64,000 bases of DNA from contig NW_006768791.1 of assembly GCF_000204055.1 (NCBI RefSeq), positions 485,094 through 549,093 of the forward strand. Direction: 5' to 3'. Below, in pieces: positions 35,372-45,453 of the stretch (the first letter of the stretch is position 1; every line of letters starts with the position of its first letter). Under the pieces are notes generated by a model. It was not told the DNA's origin, did not search any database, and was given only the letters and a program-made list of their open reading frames with translations. Source of the stretch: Melampsora larici-populina 98AG31 (Eukaryota; Basidiomycota; Pucciniomycetes; Pucciniales; Melampsoraceae). A program made the translations under genes and the position numbers.

Positions 35372-37607
35372 TTACAAAATCTGATCATGCTGCTCGCAAT
35401 TTTCTGATTTCCTTCCGTTGCATTCTTTTCTCCACTGTTTGAAAACCTGGATGTTTTCTTCATATGATGGATCCCAGCCGGAGGCTTCTGAACTTCGTAG
35501 ATGCAGCCAGTCAGGATTAAGAAAAGGTACGGGTAGACTTTTAGAAAATTCAAGCTGGAGGGATATACAGTGGCATCCATCAATAATACCCAGGATAATT
35601 GGCTCCACATTTTCCCCAGGTGCTGACAAAAGAGGGGGAGTTGTTGAACACGCAGTTGCCACATTGGAATAAAAAATTACCGGTCTATTATAAGTGTTTG
35701 CGATTACACTACAACCGCCCGGCAGTGGATACCAATGTGATCGAGGTACAATGTCGTCCGCTGGATACTCCACTATAGAGAGCATTTTGTTGAGACTGAT
35801 CCTGCTTGTACTTAATTTCCATAGATTACTCCTATACCAGGATTGGTTTTGGTTGATGTGTGTAGCCATCTCTGCACGAACAGCGACAGCATCCTCCACA
35901 GTTCGTCCAAGGGAGACCGCTACGGCTGCAAAAGTACAGAGCCCCTTCGCAGGTACATTTGTGGCATTCCGAATGAAGGGGTAAAGGTAACTGGGAAGTG
36001 TTGCTACAAAATGCCATTGCTGATATATTCGTCAGTAAGAAGTGATGCAACTATGAAAGATAAATAGTCCTCACTTGCAAAGCTATCTCTTCGAGGTTTT
36101 TCGGGAGGCAGTTGTTGTTGGGATCCTTGGTTCCTAAAGGTGGAGTAATCGAAATCCGGGTCTGGTTAATACATTTTATATGTTTGAATAAGCTAAAATG
36201 ATATGCATAGCTAATAGCTATTTGAGAGCTTACCTTGTTGTTGTTCTTCTTGGATCTCTTGGTGTTCGGTTCCTTCTAATTAGTAACCAAGTGTAAGCAA
36301 GTCAAGTTGAATTAGTAAGCGATCTTCATATTTAAGTTACACCAGATACTGACAGATGATGTTGGATTGATTTCGTTCTAAGCAGGAAGTAAGTGAGTAA
36401 TGGATTAGTGGAACGAGCAAAGATGTACATTTGAAGTAAGTAGGCTACTCGACTCACCTGTTCAGTTCCTTGTGAAGTCTTTCGTGAAGATTGACGTATC
36501 GGTCTGATTGAATCCTTGTTACTCTCACTACGAGTTGCTCGCTGATGAGGAGTATTCTCCTTGTTGGATTTTGAAATAGGAGTTTTTGACGAACTTTGAT
36601 GGGTTATTTTGTTTACCTGATTTGAAGTACGTAATCTAGCAGCTATCTCCTCATTCTCTTTGTTATTCTCAACACTTTTAGTCTCTTGTTCGGTTTGATC
36701 AAGGTCTGGGAGGTCGTTCTTATGCTGAGCTGCTTCATCTGTGTCTTCATTTTCTTCTTCATTAGAAGTCGCCTGTTTGGGGTGGGATGTTTTGATCGGC
36801 TCGGTCTGGCGGATTGGTGAAGTCGTAGGTGATGGGTTAAGTACCTGTGGTTCCGAAAAAATTGTTAGTATTCTTGATTGATTAATGAAATCGATATCAA
36901 ATAATGAAATAACTTACTTCATTACTTGTCATTCCTTTCTGGTCGAGTGCCTTAACTAGCTTACACTGACGAAAGAATCGGTCAAGGAGAAGGTCCTGGT
37001 CCGATTCGTCGAGGGGCTTCATCTCGTCGAACAAGGCTTGAAATCGGGTTGGAAACTGAGTTGGTGTGGGATCTGAAGAGCCTGCAGGTTGTGTCGCTGG
37101 TGTGGGATTGGAGGTGCTTTGAATAGGGGTTGCTGAATCTGCAACAACTCGTTTGCGTTTTTTTTGCTTAGGTACAAAGGTATCGTTCGTTAGGTCAGGT
37201 AAAGTCATCGGTTTGAAGTTCACAACAGGGCCATGATTGTGGTTAGGATTCTCGATGACGATGAACCAAGTCCAATCGTCTGGATTTCGCTTGGAGGTGA
37301 CTTGAAATGGACAGGTGGGAATGGTTAGGTTGGGGTTTTCGGCCTTTGCTTGCAGGTGCTTCCGATTGGGTCCAAGTCCACATTTCCATTGGGTAAATGA
37401 TGGTCGGCCGTCGTTTATGGTAACTGGGTAGCGATGTGCGTTGCCGTGAGATTTGATAAAGTGCTCGGTAGCTTTTACCGTAAGATAAGAGGGTGCGGGC
37501 TGAGGGAGGGGAGGTATAACGGTGGTATTGTTGGAGGTCTCGGTGGTATTGTTGGAGGTCTCGGTGGTATTGTTTGGATTGGGTTCGTTTGTGTTAGAGG
37601 TTGACAT
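35372..37607 (-). CDS. FAR1/GCM1-like zinc domain joined to an OTU-type cysteine protease, 617 residues
   Basis: Five exons (37607-36918, 36844-36458, 36275-36234, 36161-36075, 36019-35372) join in phase without stops. Residues about 40-130 carry a FAR1/GCM1-like zinc domain (FIKSHGNAHRYPV, WKCGLG, TCPFQVT, NPNHNHGPV). The middle is a charged, disordered linker. The last exon has an OTU-like fold: PAKGLCTFAAVAVSLGR supplies the likely catalytic Cys, and ILGIIDGCHCISLQ the His. The usual Asp before the Cys box is absent. A DNA-binding domain with deubiquitinase-like activity could protect or stabilise element or chromatin proteins; that is inference. It reads inward from near the right end of the KDZ element. 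Confidence 0.75.
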
Positions 37608-37689
37608 ATTCGTTCGACAATGGGGTATCTTGTTATGATTCGGGAAAGTCTGTCTTTGAGGGGAAGAATGTGTTTTTAAAATCTATGTG

Positions 37690-38215
37690 TGATGAGGCCA
37701 ATTTGTGGGTGAATCACAATAGTTGTGATTTGTGGCTACACGTGTGTTCACACTTGTGTAAGGGAGAATCACACATGTGTAATTGATGGTGTGGTGTGAT
37801 TGCATTGCACACTTGTGTGAAAGTCACTCACACTTATGTTGTGACAGATTCGACTTGTGTCAATTGGAATCTGTTGGCGTAACCTGTGTGATTCATGATC
37901 ACACATGTGTGATCTCATGTAACCTGTAATATAAGTGTGATTCGATTGCACACATGTGCGTTTTGACTGAAATACGTCCATGTGTGATATCTGCTATGTA
38001 TGTAACATGGTTGCTTGTTGCTTATGTATATGTAGCACAGTTGAATGTGTAGGGTCACACATGTGTGACAAAGAACATGTGCAACAAACCGTAAATTTAC
38101 AAGTGTGATCTCCAGTCACACATGTGTGACCATCTATCACACATGTGTGACCCGAAATCACCCATGTGTGACCGAGATTCACACCACGTGTGACTGGAGA
38201 TCACACTTGTGTGAC
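37690..38215. repeat. Right subterminal array of CACATGTG palindromes
   Basis: Copies of TCACACATGTGTGA and variants (ACACTTGTGTG, CACACATGTGCG) mirror the left-end array, partly within the right TIR. The core differs from the AATT core used inside the element. Confidence 0.8.
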
Positions 38216-38476
38216 AGCTTCTTATGTAACATCTTGGGATGTTGGGTAATTTTGTATGTAAGTGTTCTATGTCTTAATAGTAGTATGTTGATACTATGTT
38301 TACGTGGTGATACTGTTGGCGATGTTAAAATTCATGTGTGAACTTGTGTTTTTGTAGTTGTGAATCCGACGCGGCGGCCGCGTCGGCGCGTCGGAAGGGG
38401 GGTCTTCGGCCTGTCGCCGATAGGAATGACCCGTTTCCTTTCGGCTAGTATCCGAAGGGGCGGGTAGCCACAGGTG
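38152..38476 (-). repeat. KDZ right terminal inverted repeat
   Basis: It is the inverse of the left TIR and ends CCACAGGTG at 38476. It includes the same GC-rich palindrome (CCGACGCGGCGGCCGCGTCGG-like, near 38367). TSD ATTTGTCA follows at 38477. Confidence 0.88.
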
Positions 38477-38484
38477 ATTTGTCA
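38477..38484. repeat. KDZ target-site duplication, right copy
   Basis: ATTTGTCA, after which the hAT1 transposase frame resumes (TGGCTCAAA) and reaches TAG at 38591-38593. Confidence 0.9.
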
Positions 38485-38593
38485 ATGGCTCAAACAAAAG
38501 TTTGTGCCTTCAGGCGATCTTGGAAAGGCAGTTGGAGCTGTGGAACAGCTTGTTGCAGGTTTGGCAAAGAAGAAAAAAAATGGAAAGGCGTAG

Positions 38594-38952
38594 TTATTAA
38601 AGGTTTTCTTCTTTATCCTTATTCTTTCTTCCTATCTTATCTTCTCAGATATTTGTTTTTTGTTTTCTTCCTTATAATGTCTGTCTTTACTGCTTGCTCT
38701 GTGTGCTCTGTCTCGTGTGTCTTGTGCCCTATTTCTTTATTTACAAGTTTGTGAAAAAAAAAATTGGGCAAAAAAATGCGCAGTTTTTCACCACTGCGCT
38801 GTGCATAACTGCGCGACTCTCAGCGCATGGCCCACCCCCGATATTCATCCACTGCGCTGTTTCGCAGCGCTGTGCAGTGTTCACTGGGCCAACAGACGGC
38901 ACAGCGCAATTTGTGCCAAAATTGCGCTGCACTGCACTGTGGTCGGGGGTTG
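38594..38952. repeat. hAT1 3' flank and right subterminal GCGCA repeats
   Basis: After the transposase stop there is a T-rich trailer, then from 38770 dense TGCGC/GCGCA words up to the terminus GTCGGGGGTTG. Open frames here on both strands come from this composition. Confidence 0.7.
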
Positions 38953-39015
38953 TTGCACCACAACACAAAGAGGTATATCATTTGGGGGGTAGTTGGGAAA
39001 AGGACTACCGGGTAG
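38953..39015 (-). other. 63-bp island of the DIRS YR gene between two hAT elements
   Basis: This piece starts with the hAT1 TSD (TTGCACC) and ends with the hAT2 TSD (CGGGTAG). On the minus strand it encodes 21 in-frame residues (around FPTTPQMIYLF) that link the N-terminal and C-terminal pieces of the tyrosine recombinase. Confidence 0.85.
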
Positions 39016-42000
39016 CAACGCTGGGCCACTGCGCTGCGTTGCTCGCAGCGGGGGGTTGCGGTGCATCGCACCGGAGATTTTTAGCCCACAAAAGGGGCAA
39101 CGAAGCGGACCATGGAATTACCCTGTGCGTTGCGCGTTGCGCAACGTTCGCAACGGCGGAAATGACAGTCACAGGCTACTCCATGAGCACTGAAATTCTC
39201 TTTGTATTGCATTCTTTGGCACTCTACGTGTGTTGATTTAAAGGAACTAGAACAAATTCAAGATAAAAACTAAAAAAAACCTCCTAAGTCGCAACTTTGA
39301 CATTCCTGCCACCAAAAGCCTCAATTGCCTCGTTCACCTCGGTGTACTTGTGAGCTAGAGGTACGCCTTGCCGGATCCAGAGCCTTGAACCTACGCAGCA
39401 CTCAATAGTTTTTGGAACCAGGGAAACACGATCGCTGCTGCAGATATCTGCAGCAGCCGAGAAGGTTCTTTCAACCGTGGCCGAACCGGCTGGGAGACTC
39501 ATATAGTCTTGAGCCAGAGACGCCAGTATTGGAAAAGCCTTACAGTTCACCTGTAGAGATTGGGACATGTTAATAAATTGAGGAAAGAATATCAAACAAA
39601 AAAATCACATACCTTCCACCATGGGAGGATTGCTTTACTTTCGCGTGCGTTATCTGTCATAGCCATGGGATGAGATCCCTTTAAGTAGGCTGCGACTTCG
39701 TCAAGCTGAACCCTCGGCTCTTGAGCTTTGAAAAGTTGAAAGACACCGGCTGTCGGAACTCCAGAGGTTTTCGTCCGAGCAGGTTTCTCTTTAGGCGTAG
39801 CTGATGTCAATGATGTGATCTCGTCTTTTTGTTCCTCAAATTTTTTTCGAAATAAAACTCCAGCACGGACAGTGTGTGAATGTTGAGGTCCAAAAGCTTG
39901 TTCATAGAATGCCAGTCGAAAGAAAGGATTGAGGAGGCTTGCCATGACAGTGGTGTCACATTGCAAAGCCTCTTCAAGATATCTGTCAACACGATTTTGC
40001 ATTGAGATAATCATTGGTAAAAGGGCATCTCCCAATTGAAGTTTGTTTGCCCGATTGGCAAGGTGAACCTTCAATGCGTAGAACTCTGGTATCACCATGG
40101 ATCCAGTCGGACCGTCACCCTCCATACGCTTGGTCAGTTCTAAGAAAGGCTGTCAAGAGTATGTAATCATTAAACATGCAAAGATAAAAGACCTGGTTAC
40201 TTTCAATGGACTACTCACTTCGAGTTCGCGGGTCAAATCTTCAAGGGAGCTCCAGTCATCGGGGGAGAAGTATATCTCATGAAGATATCCACGTGGTTTT
40301 TGAGAAGACCTTGCTCGCTTTTTCTTGCTTCTGACTCGTTCGAGGTCTTCGGCAAGAAGTTTGTTGACAACCTATTGATACCAATCATTAGAGCAATTTG
40401 ATGAGAAACAAGTGAAGAGCTGACCTTGTGTGCCTGCACCAACCGATTAAGAGAATCAAATTCTGCATTCCAACGAGTTGCGTTGTATCCCGGTATAAGA
40501 GGTAAAAGTTTCAGGTTGAGACTTTTTGCCTTTCTGGCAAAATGTCTTCTCCACGCCGCAGATCAAGCAACACGTTGTGAAATAAAATTAGCCTAGAGTG
40601 AACAATAGTCAAAGTCAGAAAATTTCCAGGTTGTGATGACAAATAAGAATTGATGTACCTTACTAATCAATTCATTGAGCTCCTTCGCGTGCTTCCTGGA
40701 GGCGTTGTTCTTGAAATCGTCAAGACTAGAGGTTTCCGTAGGGTTAAAGGGATCTTGATTGTCGATTTGATCCTCCACATCTTCATCGTAGTCTGGAGCA
40801 CAGGCTGTGAAATCCTCGGCCTCTGAATCATGATCAGTCCCATCTTCGTCTTCGGCCGGTAGGTCATCATCACCTTGATCTTTGCAATCAATCACAATAC
40901 TTTTTGATTTCTCTTGAGATTCGTCCTCGTCCTCTTTGGCGATGACTGGCATCCGTTCAGGGATTGGAAAGACCCCAAGAAGCGATTCACGCTGTTGGTC
41001 TCGTGAAGGAGTTGCACGACCTAGCTCGGCCAGACCACCCTTTACCGTTGATGAGATCTTGTGAAGAAAACATCGATGATAGTTGGTTTTGGGATCCCAG
41101 GTGTAAGATTGAGTTGTAGTTTTGGGATCAGAAGAGGTTGTCATTTGATCTTTGGCAATTTGAAATTGGGTGTGCATCTCCTCGGCCATAGTGATATTGT
41201 TGGATCCAGAGTCTGTGACCTGGCCCAGCATGTGGTAGTACAAAAAAGATCAATTAGAATTAGGTCAAGATAAGATTCAAGTAAAAAAAACTTATCTTGT
41301 AATGAAGTTTATGCTTCTTCATGAAATGAACTAAAGGCTGTGCAAGCCATTTCCCGTTGTGATGCCAAGCAACCAGTTTAAGGGTAAGATGGCGGACTTG
41401 GTACATCCAATTGTGCTCAATGTATGCAACTGAAGCCCCTAAGAAGGCGTGGATGTTGTTTGCGGTGGTCCAACCATCGTGAATCAGTGTAAACCTGCCC
41501 TGGTTTCCCTGCCGTATTGAAAGAAGAATTCAAATCAGGGACCCGAGAAAGAGAAATACATTGAGAAAAAGGTAACGGAGAGATTTAATTTAAAACTTAC
41601 AGCTAATTCTTTCAAGACTGTGTTTTGAAACGACATATACATCCCAGCTGCCTCTCTAGCCACCCACGTCCGTCCAAAGATCTTGGTGTCACGTCGGATG
41701 TAGCGGAAGGCTAGGCGTAAGTAGTGGTCTTCGATTCGACTCCAAGGTAGGGCTCCCGCGAGGATCCATACCGTGAGGATCTGATTGAGTGTGGTGTTGT
41801 CGAACTTAAGCTTAGAGTCCTTTGAATCAAAAAACATCGTGATGTCTTGTTGGCTTTCATTGATGGCTTTCTTGTTTCTTTCAAAAGCTGTTGGTGGAAG
41901 GTTCCCTCCAGCATCGATAGCGTTCTGGCGGGCTTTACAGAAAGGTCGAGTGCGACCTTTCTTGCCAACATAACCGTCCCGGTGCGATTTCAGGTTGGTA

Positions 42001-43465
42001 TACGAGTCAACAGACGCTCGGCAAACCATTCCACACCAAAGACATTCATATGAAAGTGGTTTCATTGAGCAATCCTACAAAAGAAACCATAATAAGTCAG
42101 GAAAAGAGCTATTTAACCGAACTAGAACAGAAACTCACATCACCGCTCCTGTATGTAGGTTCAGCAAAGTAATCTCGAACCTCGTCGTACTCGATTTCCT
42201 CTTCGGATTGTTCTTCCATGACCTTAGCTCGCTTGGTTTTTTGCCGATTGGTTAAGCCGTCATCGGAGTCTTGGGTCATCTCGCCCTCCGACGGAACATC
42301 ATCCTCATTAGGCTATGATATAATAATAGAGAAGAAAAATCATGAAGTTTTGAGTGAGATCAAGAGATGAGCTCAATAATATGTGGATGGAACTCACTCT
42401 GGATGCGGATGCCGGTGCCTTCTTTCGTTTCTTTGCTCGAGAACTGGTGGAAGGCAAATCTACGTTGATTGAGCTGTTGTTATTGGTGTCCTTCTTTCCA
42501 CCTGACTTCTTGCGTGACGTGGATTTGGAAGCTGGCAGGGGGATTGAGATTCTGCAATCGGAAGATGGCTGAATCATTCTAGATAAGTCTTTTCGAGGTG
42601 TTGGTGGACGAATTGAACGTCGAAGAGGGGTCGAAGGCACATTTTGAGTGGAAATTGAAGGAGCTTGACCTTCGTTCTGGGATTGAGATTGACCTGAGTG
42701 TGGTCCCTCGCCTGGACTACTGGACATGTTTAATAAACCGATGGTTAAAACAAAACCTAGGTGTAGCAAAAAATAAGAACAAAGAGGAATAGTCGAATTT
42801 GGGTGGAGCAAAAGAAAAACTTTGTCGAGTGATGAAGGAACTTGAAGTTGAATAATCAGATGAGTGCAGTCTTGAGAGTTTAGAAAGGGATGCCATGAAG
42901 ATATAACACTAAACAGTGTGGAACTAAGCAAGGATTGGGGTGGTGTCAGTAATATTTGAGGGCACCACTCTGGCCCAGTCAATTGAGAGTTTAGAAAGGG
43001 ATGCCATGCCGATATAACACTAAACAGCGTGGAACTAAGCAAGGATTGGGGTGGTGTCAGTAATATTTGAGGGCACTCTGGCCCAGTCAATTGAGAGTTT
43101 ATCATCCTCGTTGGTCCAAGTTGTCTTGATGGATTAGGGACCGGGTAAGTAAGCAAGGATTGGGCTGAGCTAGTCAATCGAGGGGGTTTCATCGTGCAAG
43201 GAGTTCAACTTGGCTCAATGTGTATCACGAGATATCGGAGATAATCAAGACCCTTCACCCTACAAACCAGGGCCGGGCCGCTGTGGGGTTGCGCTGCCTG
43301 GTGCACCGCTGCATTTGCACCGCAGCCCTGTAGATTATGGGTCCTTAACACCTAACGTACCAGGCATTTGAGTGCCCCGGTGCAGTGCGGTGCGGTGCGT
43401 AGAACACCCGGTGCGGTGCATTGCGGCGCGCTGCGCCTTTTTTGCAGCGCAGTGGCCCAGCGTTG
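39016..43465 (-). mobile_element. hAT2 DNA transposon, 4.45 kb
   Basis: Perfect 22-bp TIRs start CAACGCTGGGCCACTGCGCT on both sides, in a 7-bp TSD CGGGTAG (39009-39015, 43466-43472). GCGCA-rich subterminal DNA follows at both ends. The transposase is on the minus strand. A locally repeated block (GAGAGTTTAGAAAGGGATGC) occurs near 42876 and 42983. Confidence 0.88.
39284..42727 (-). pseudogene. hAT2 transposase, 962 codons with one stop
   Basis: Nine exons: 42727-42398, 42312-42139, 42074-41601, 41508-41296, 41231-40659, 40592-40425, 40371-40219, 40149-39613, 39550-39284. A disordered basic N-terminus is followed by a BED-like finger (CLWCGMVC...HRDG), IHDGWTT, VTDSGSNN, TRWNAEFD, MEGDGPTGS and the dimerisation box (ATVERTFSAAA). 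Exon 6 holds an in-frame TGA (40563-40565, QRVA*SAAW) that no alternative splice seems to remove. The intron 41232-41295 starts ATAAGT and ends AC, at the same position and phase as the AT-AC intron of hAT1. Sequence is too divergent from hAT1 for them to be copies of one element. Confidence 0.85.
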
Positions 43466-43630
43466 CGGGTAGCTACTCATGAATTTAAAATACTTGTTGA
43501 CAGCGGCAGCGTAGTGTTTGACCGTCGACAAGGCCCAGCCTCTATGTAAAATGAACTCGCTCGCGTCGTCTAGATCTTGAAAAACGCCTGGACTCGTCTG
43601 TCGAAGTACATCTCTCGGTGACAACATGAT

Positions 43631-44483
43631 TTAAATTGACGATTGTTTAGGTGATGGATGAAAAACTTGGTGTAGTAGCGGGAGCAGATCGACTGGAATG
43701 TCGATAGTTAACATGTCTTTTATATCTTTCGAAGGATCTAGGCCCCTAGACAAACAGTCCGCTTCATTGTTGTTAGATATCACTCTAACCAAGTTCAGAT
43801 CACAATCATTTTCGACCAGGAGCGTCTGGACCAATTTCCACTCTTCATTAACCCAATAATCACGAGATTTTATATTTCTTGCCGCGCCTTCCGTGGTCGT
43901 ATTGTCCGTCAGGCAAGAAAAGGTGAAACCAGCCAAGTCCATCTTTGTTTTCAACATTATCAGCCCTAATTGAACAGCTAACGTTTCAGCCCAAGCAATG
44001 GTTTGCTTGGGTTGGTCCAGGGGTGTCTTCCACCCGTTGATCCACTTGAATTGCGCCCAAGACTTTCCTAATATGATACCTATACCATATTCACTTGATG
44101 CGTCCCCAACCCAGCCAACGTTTCGAACTACGTGGTCTGGTAGGATCCTAGTAGGCTTCAAGTCTTTCAGTATTGACTCCCAGTACACTAAGTCTTCTTT
44201 CACATCATTAGGCATTTTCCTCTTCCCTGGAGTTCTCCAAACTGCGACCCATTTATAGATGGCCGCTAGATACACTTTCAGTTGCGGAAGGATCAGTGTC
44301 AAGTGTCCCAATTTGCCATTGAACTTTTCTACCTCGTGCTTCAAGAACCATTCCTTCGACATAAACTTCTTGAGCTCCCGCTTTTGAGAATCTAACTTCT
44401 TAATTGGTAAAGAAACTGTTTTATCTTTACAATTCCATAGGAAGCCAATAAATTTTTGTTTGTGAGCAAATTCCGAGTATTTT
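43631..44483 (-). pseudogene. DIRS reverse transcriptase C-terminus and RNase H, 5'-truncated
   Basis: The open frame runs from the R junction, through the end of RT (KQKFIGFLWNCKDKTVSLP), into an RNase H fold (WVGDASSEYGIGIILG, SCLTDNTTTEGAARN, NNEADCLSRG) of the kind found in DIRS/Ngaro elements. The stop TAA (43631-43633) lies three bases before the YR start, so the two ORFs are consecutive. The RT palm with YxDD lies upstream and is missing here. The first ATG in the frame (44362) is internal and not the true start. Confidence 0.82.
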
Positions 44484-44622
44484 AAAATATTAAGACAAAG
44501 TTTGTTTTATATTATTCTCATTCATTGCAGCTCTTCTGTTTCTTATGTGTGAGAGCTCAGGAGCTGGCATTCTTTGTGTGTCCAGATTGTAGAGGCAAAA
44601 TGTGGCATTCAGAATGTGATCA
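44484..44622 (+). repeat. Repeat R, right copy, 5' part
   Basis: It matches 1690-1829 and stops at the copia TSD GATCA (44618-44622); R resumes at 50779. Confidence 0.8.
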
Positions 44623-45401
44623 TGTTGGTGTTCAATCGACTCAGGATGAGAAGATGAAGAATAGAAGCAAGGAGTTACAATTTCCTAATTACATGTTACG
44701 AAAGCTATGACGAAATGAAAACACTTACTATGACGTCAATGTATCTGAAAGCCTTTATAAGATAGTTACTTTTCATTTGTAACGTTTTCTCTTTCCTCAT
44801 CTTTGGAAAGAGAAACGTACGTATCCCATCTTAGAACCTTTTCATATTATGTATCCAACTAACTGTTATAACATTGTAGCTATCTTTCACTTAGATCACT
44901 GAGAGCTCACCATAACATCGTGTGCTCTACTTTATCAAATCTATCTACATTATAGGTATTTACTTTTGTTATCAATAATAGAAGAGTCGAGACTTATCTT
45001 TCATATTTATATTTGTATCTTTCTCTTATTTGTTGTAGGTCAGAGTTCTTTCCTATAACAGGAGAACTTCTAGTGATCCTTATCTAACTTATAGCGCATA
45101 TCAGGTAATTAATAATCTTTGGAAAGAGAAACCTATCTTTCACTTAGATCACTGAGAGCTCACCATAACATCGTGTGCTCTACTTTATCAAATCTATCTA
45201 CATTATAGGTCAGAGTTCTTTCCTATAACAGGAGAACTTCTAGTGATCCTTATCTAACTTATAGCGCATATCAGGTCAGAGTTCTTTCCTATAACAGGAG
45301 AACTTCTAGTGATCCTTATCTAACTTATAGCGCATATCAGTTCCTCTTTGTCACAGGAACATTTATCACAGACCGTATTCCAAGTCACGTAGACATTTTC
45401 A
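44623..45401 (+). repeat. Copia 5' LTR with internal repeats
   Basis: Inside the LTR a block of about 65 bp (GGTCAGAGTTCTTTCC...GCGCATATCA) occurs three times (from about 45038, 45208 and 45273), and a block of about 75 bp (CTATCTTTCACTTAGATC...) occurs twice (about 44880, 45131). Confidence 0.92.
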
Positions 45402-45453
45402 TTGTAGCGAGAGATACATATCTCAAACTCAAAGCGATCCATGAAATCATCTC

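Larger units (their letters stand above)
20372..38476. mobile_element. 18.1-kb KDZ transposon with TET/JBP and OTU cargo
   Basis: The element begins CACCTGTGGCTACCC and ends with its inverse, inside an 8-bp TSD in the hAT1 transposase exon. Gene order: KDZ transposase (25505 to 21253, minus), acidic protein (26246-28284, plus, divergent), a possible small gene (31099 to 30687, minus), TET/JBP dioxygenase (32329-33844, plus), FAR1-OTU gene (37607 to 35372, minus). Palindrome arrays lie at both ends and inside. KDZ elements associated with TET/JBP genes are known from basidiomycetes (Iyer, Aravind and colleagues, 2014). Here the boundaries, TSD and cargo can be seen in one contig. Confidence 0.9.
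17194..38593 (+). pseudogene. hAT1 transposase, last exon split by the KDZ element
   Basis: Exons: 17194-17532, 17608-17763, 17842-18312, 18386-18598, 18695-19108, 19224-19388, 19451-19555, 19629-20138, 20202-20371 continued at 38485-38593. All join in frame, giving 883 codons. A basic, Ser/Lys-rich N-terminus leads to a BED-like zinc finger (CLFC...GHRDG, about residues 176-198), then HDVWTTKGGKRAFIG and TTDSGSSN of the RNase H-like core, RWNIWFDAQ, and the C-terminal dimerisation box (CAVERTFSTAA). The KDZ insertion after codon 848 is the only lesion I see. Intron 18599-18694 begins AT and ends AC; all others are GT-AG. The start is the ATG after a CT-rich leader; 16633 is in frame but lies in subterminal repeats. 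Confidence 0.85.
4006..38952 (+). mobile_element. hAT1 DNA transposon, expanded by MULE, gypsy and KDZ insertions
   Basis: Termini are CAACCCCCGAC at 4006 and its inverse ending at 38952, flanked by TTGCACC. Both ends carry dense GCGCA words (16548-16720 and 38770-38952) typical of hAT subterminal repeats bound by transposase. Only 27 bp of the left tip lie before the MULE. The transposase gene runs on the plus strand from 17194. Without the MULE (4033-16547) and KDZ (20372-38484) insertions the element is about 4.3 kb. Confidence 0.8.
3212..43627 (-). pseudogene. DIRS tyrosine recombinase, split by hAT1 and hAT2
   Basis: The recombinase lies in three minus-strand pieces: 43627-43473, 39015-38953 and 3998-3212. 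With one TSD copy kept at each junction they join in a single frame of 334 codons, a normal length for the family. The N-terminal SAM-like domain (STVKHYAAAVNKYFKF), then TTKRYITGLRMWH, then the catalytic core follow. The usual RxGEL arginine is Cys (GLACLGELV, codon TGC), while HSLRIGGA (HxxR) and the RLYLRPY tyrosine remain. One in-frame TGA (3407-3409) precedes the HxxR box. Start ATG 43627 follows the RT-RH stop by three bases. The protein would be inactive on three counts: insertions, nonsense codon and missing arginine. Confidence 0.8.
2171..44483 (-). mobile_element. DIRS-like tyrosine-recombinase retroelement, 5'-truncated, hosting nested insertions
   Basis: On the minus strand the order is the end of reverse transcriptase plus RNase H (43631-44483), then a tyrosine recombinase (43627 down to 3212), then a 3' terminal region with direct repeats (2179-3029). 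RT-RH-YR order and lack of an integrase are hallmarks of DIRS/Ngaro-type elements. The upstream part of RT is missing because the element joins repeat R at about 44483. Two hAT elements interrupt the YR gene. Net of insertions the remnant is about 2.9 kb. Boundaries at R are inferred from loss of R similarity, not from a known terminus. Confidence 0.75.

Noticed and set aside
36004..36006. Apparent nonsense codon and frameshift in the OTU gene
   Set aside because: An intron (GTGAGG...ATATCAG) from 36074 to 36020 restores one open frame through the catalytic Cys region.
38694..39236. Several overlapping frames, some 180 codons
   Set aside because: They lie in GCGCA-rich hAT ends and cross two element borders.
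43352..43465. Downstream tail of the 43627 open frame
   Set aside because: Beyond 43472 (minus direction) it is hAT2 terminal DNA; the YR frame continues at 39015.
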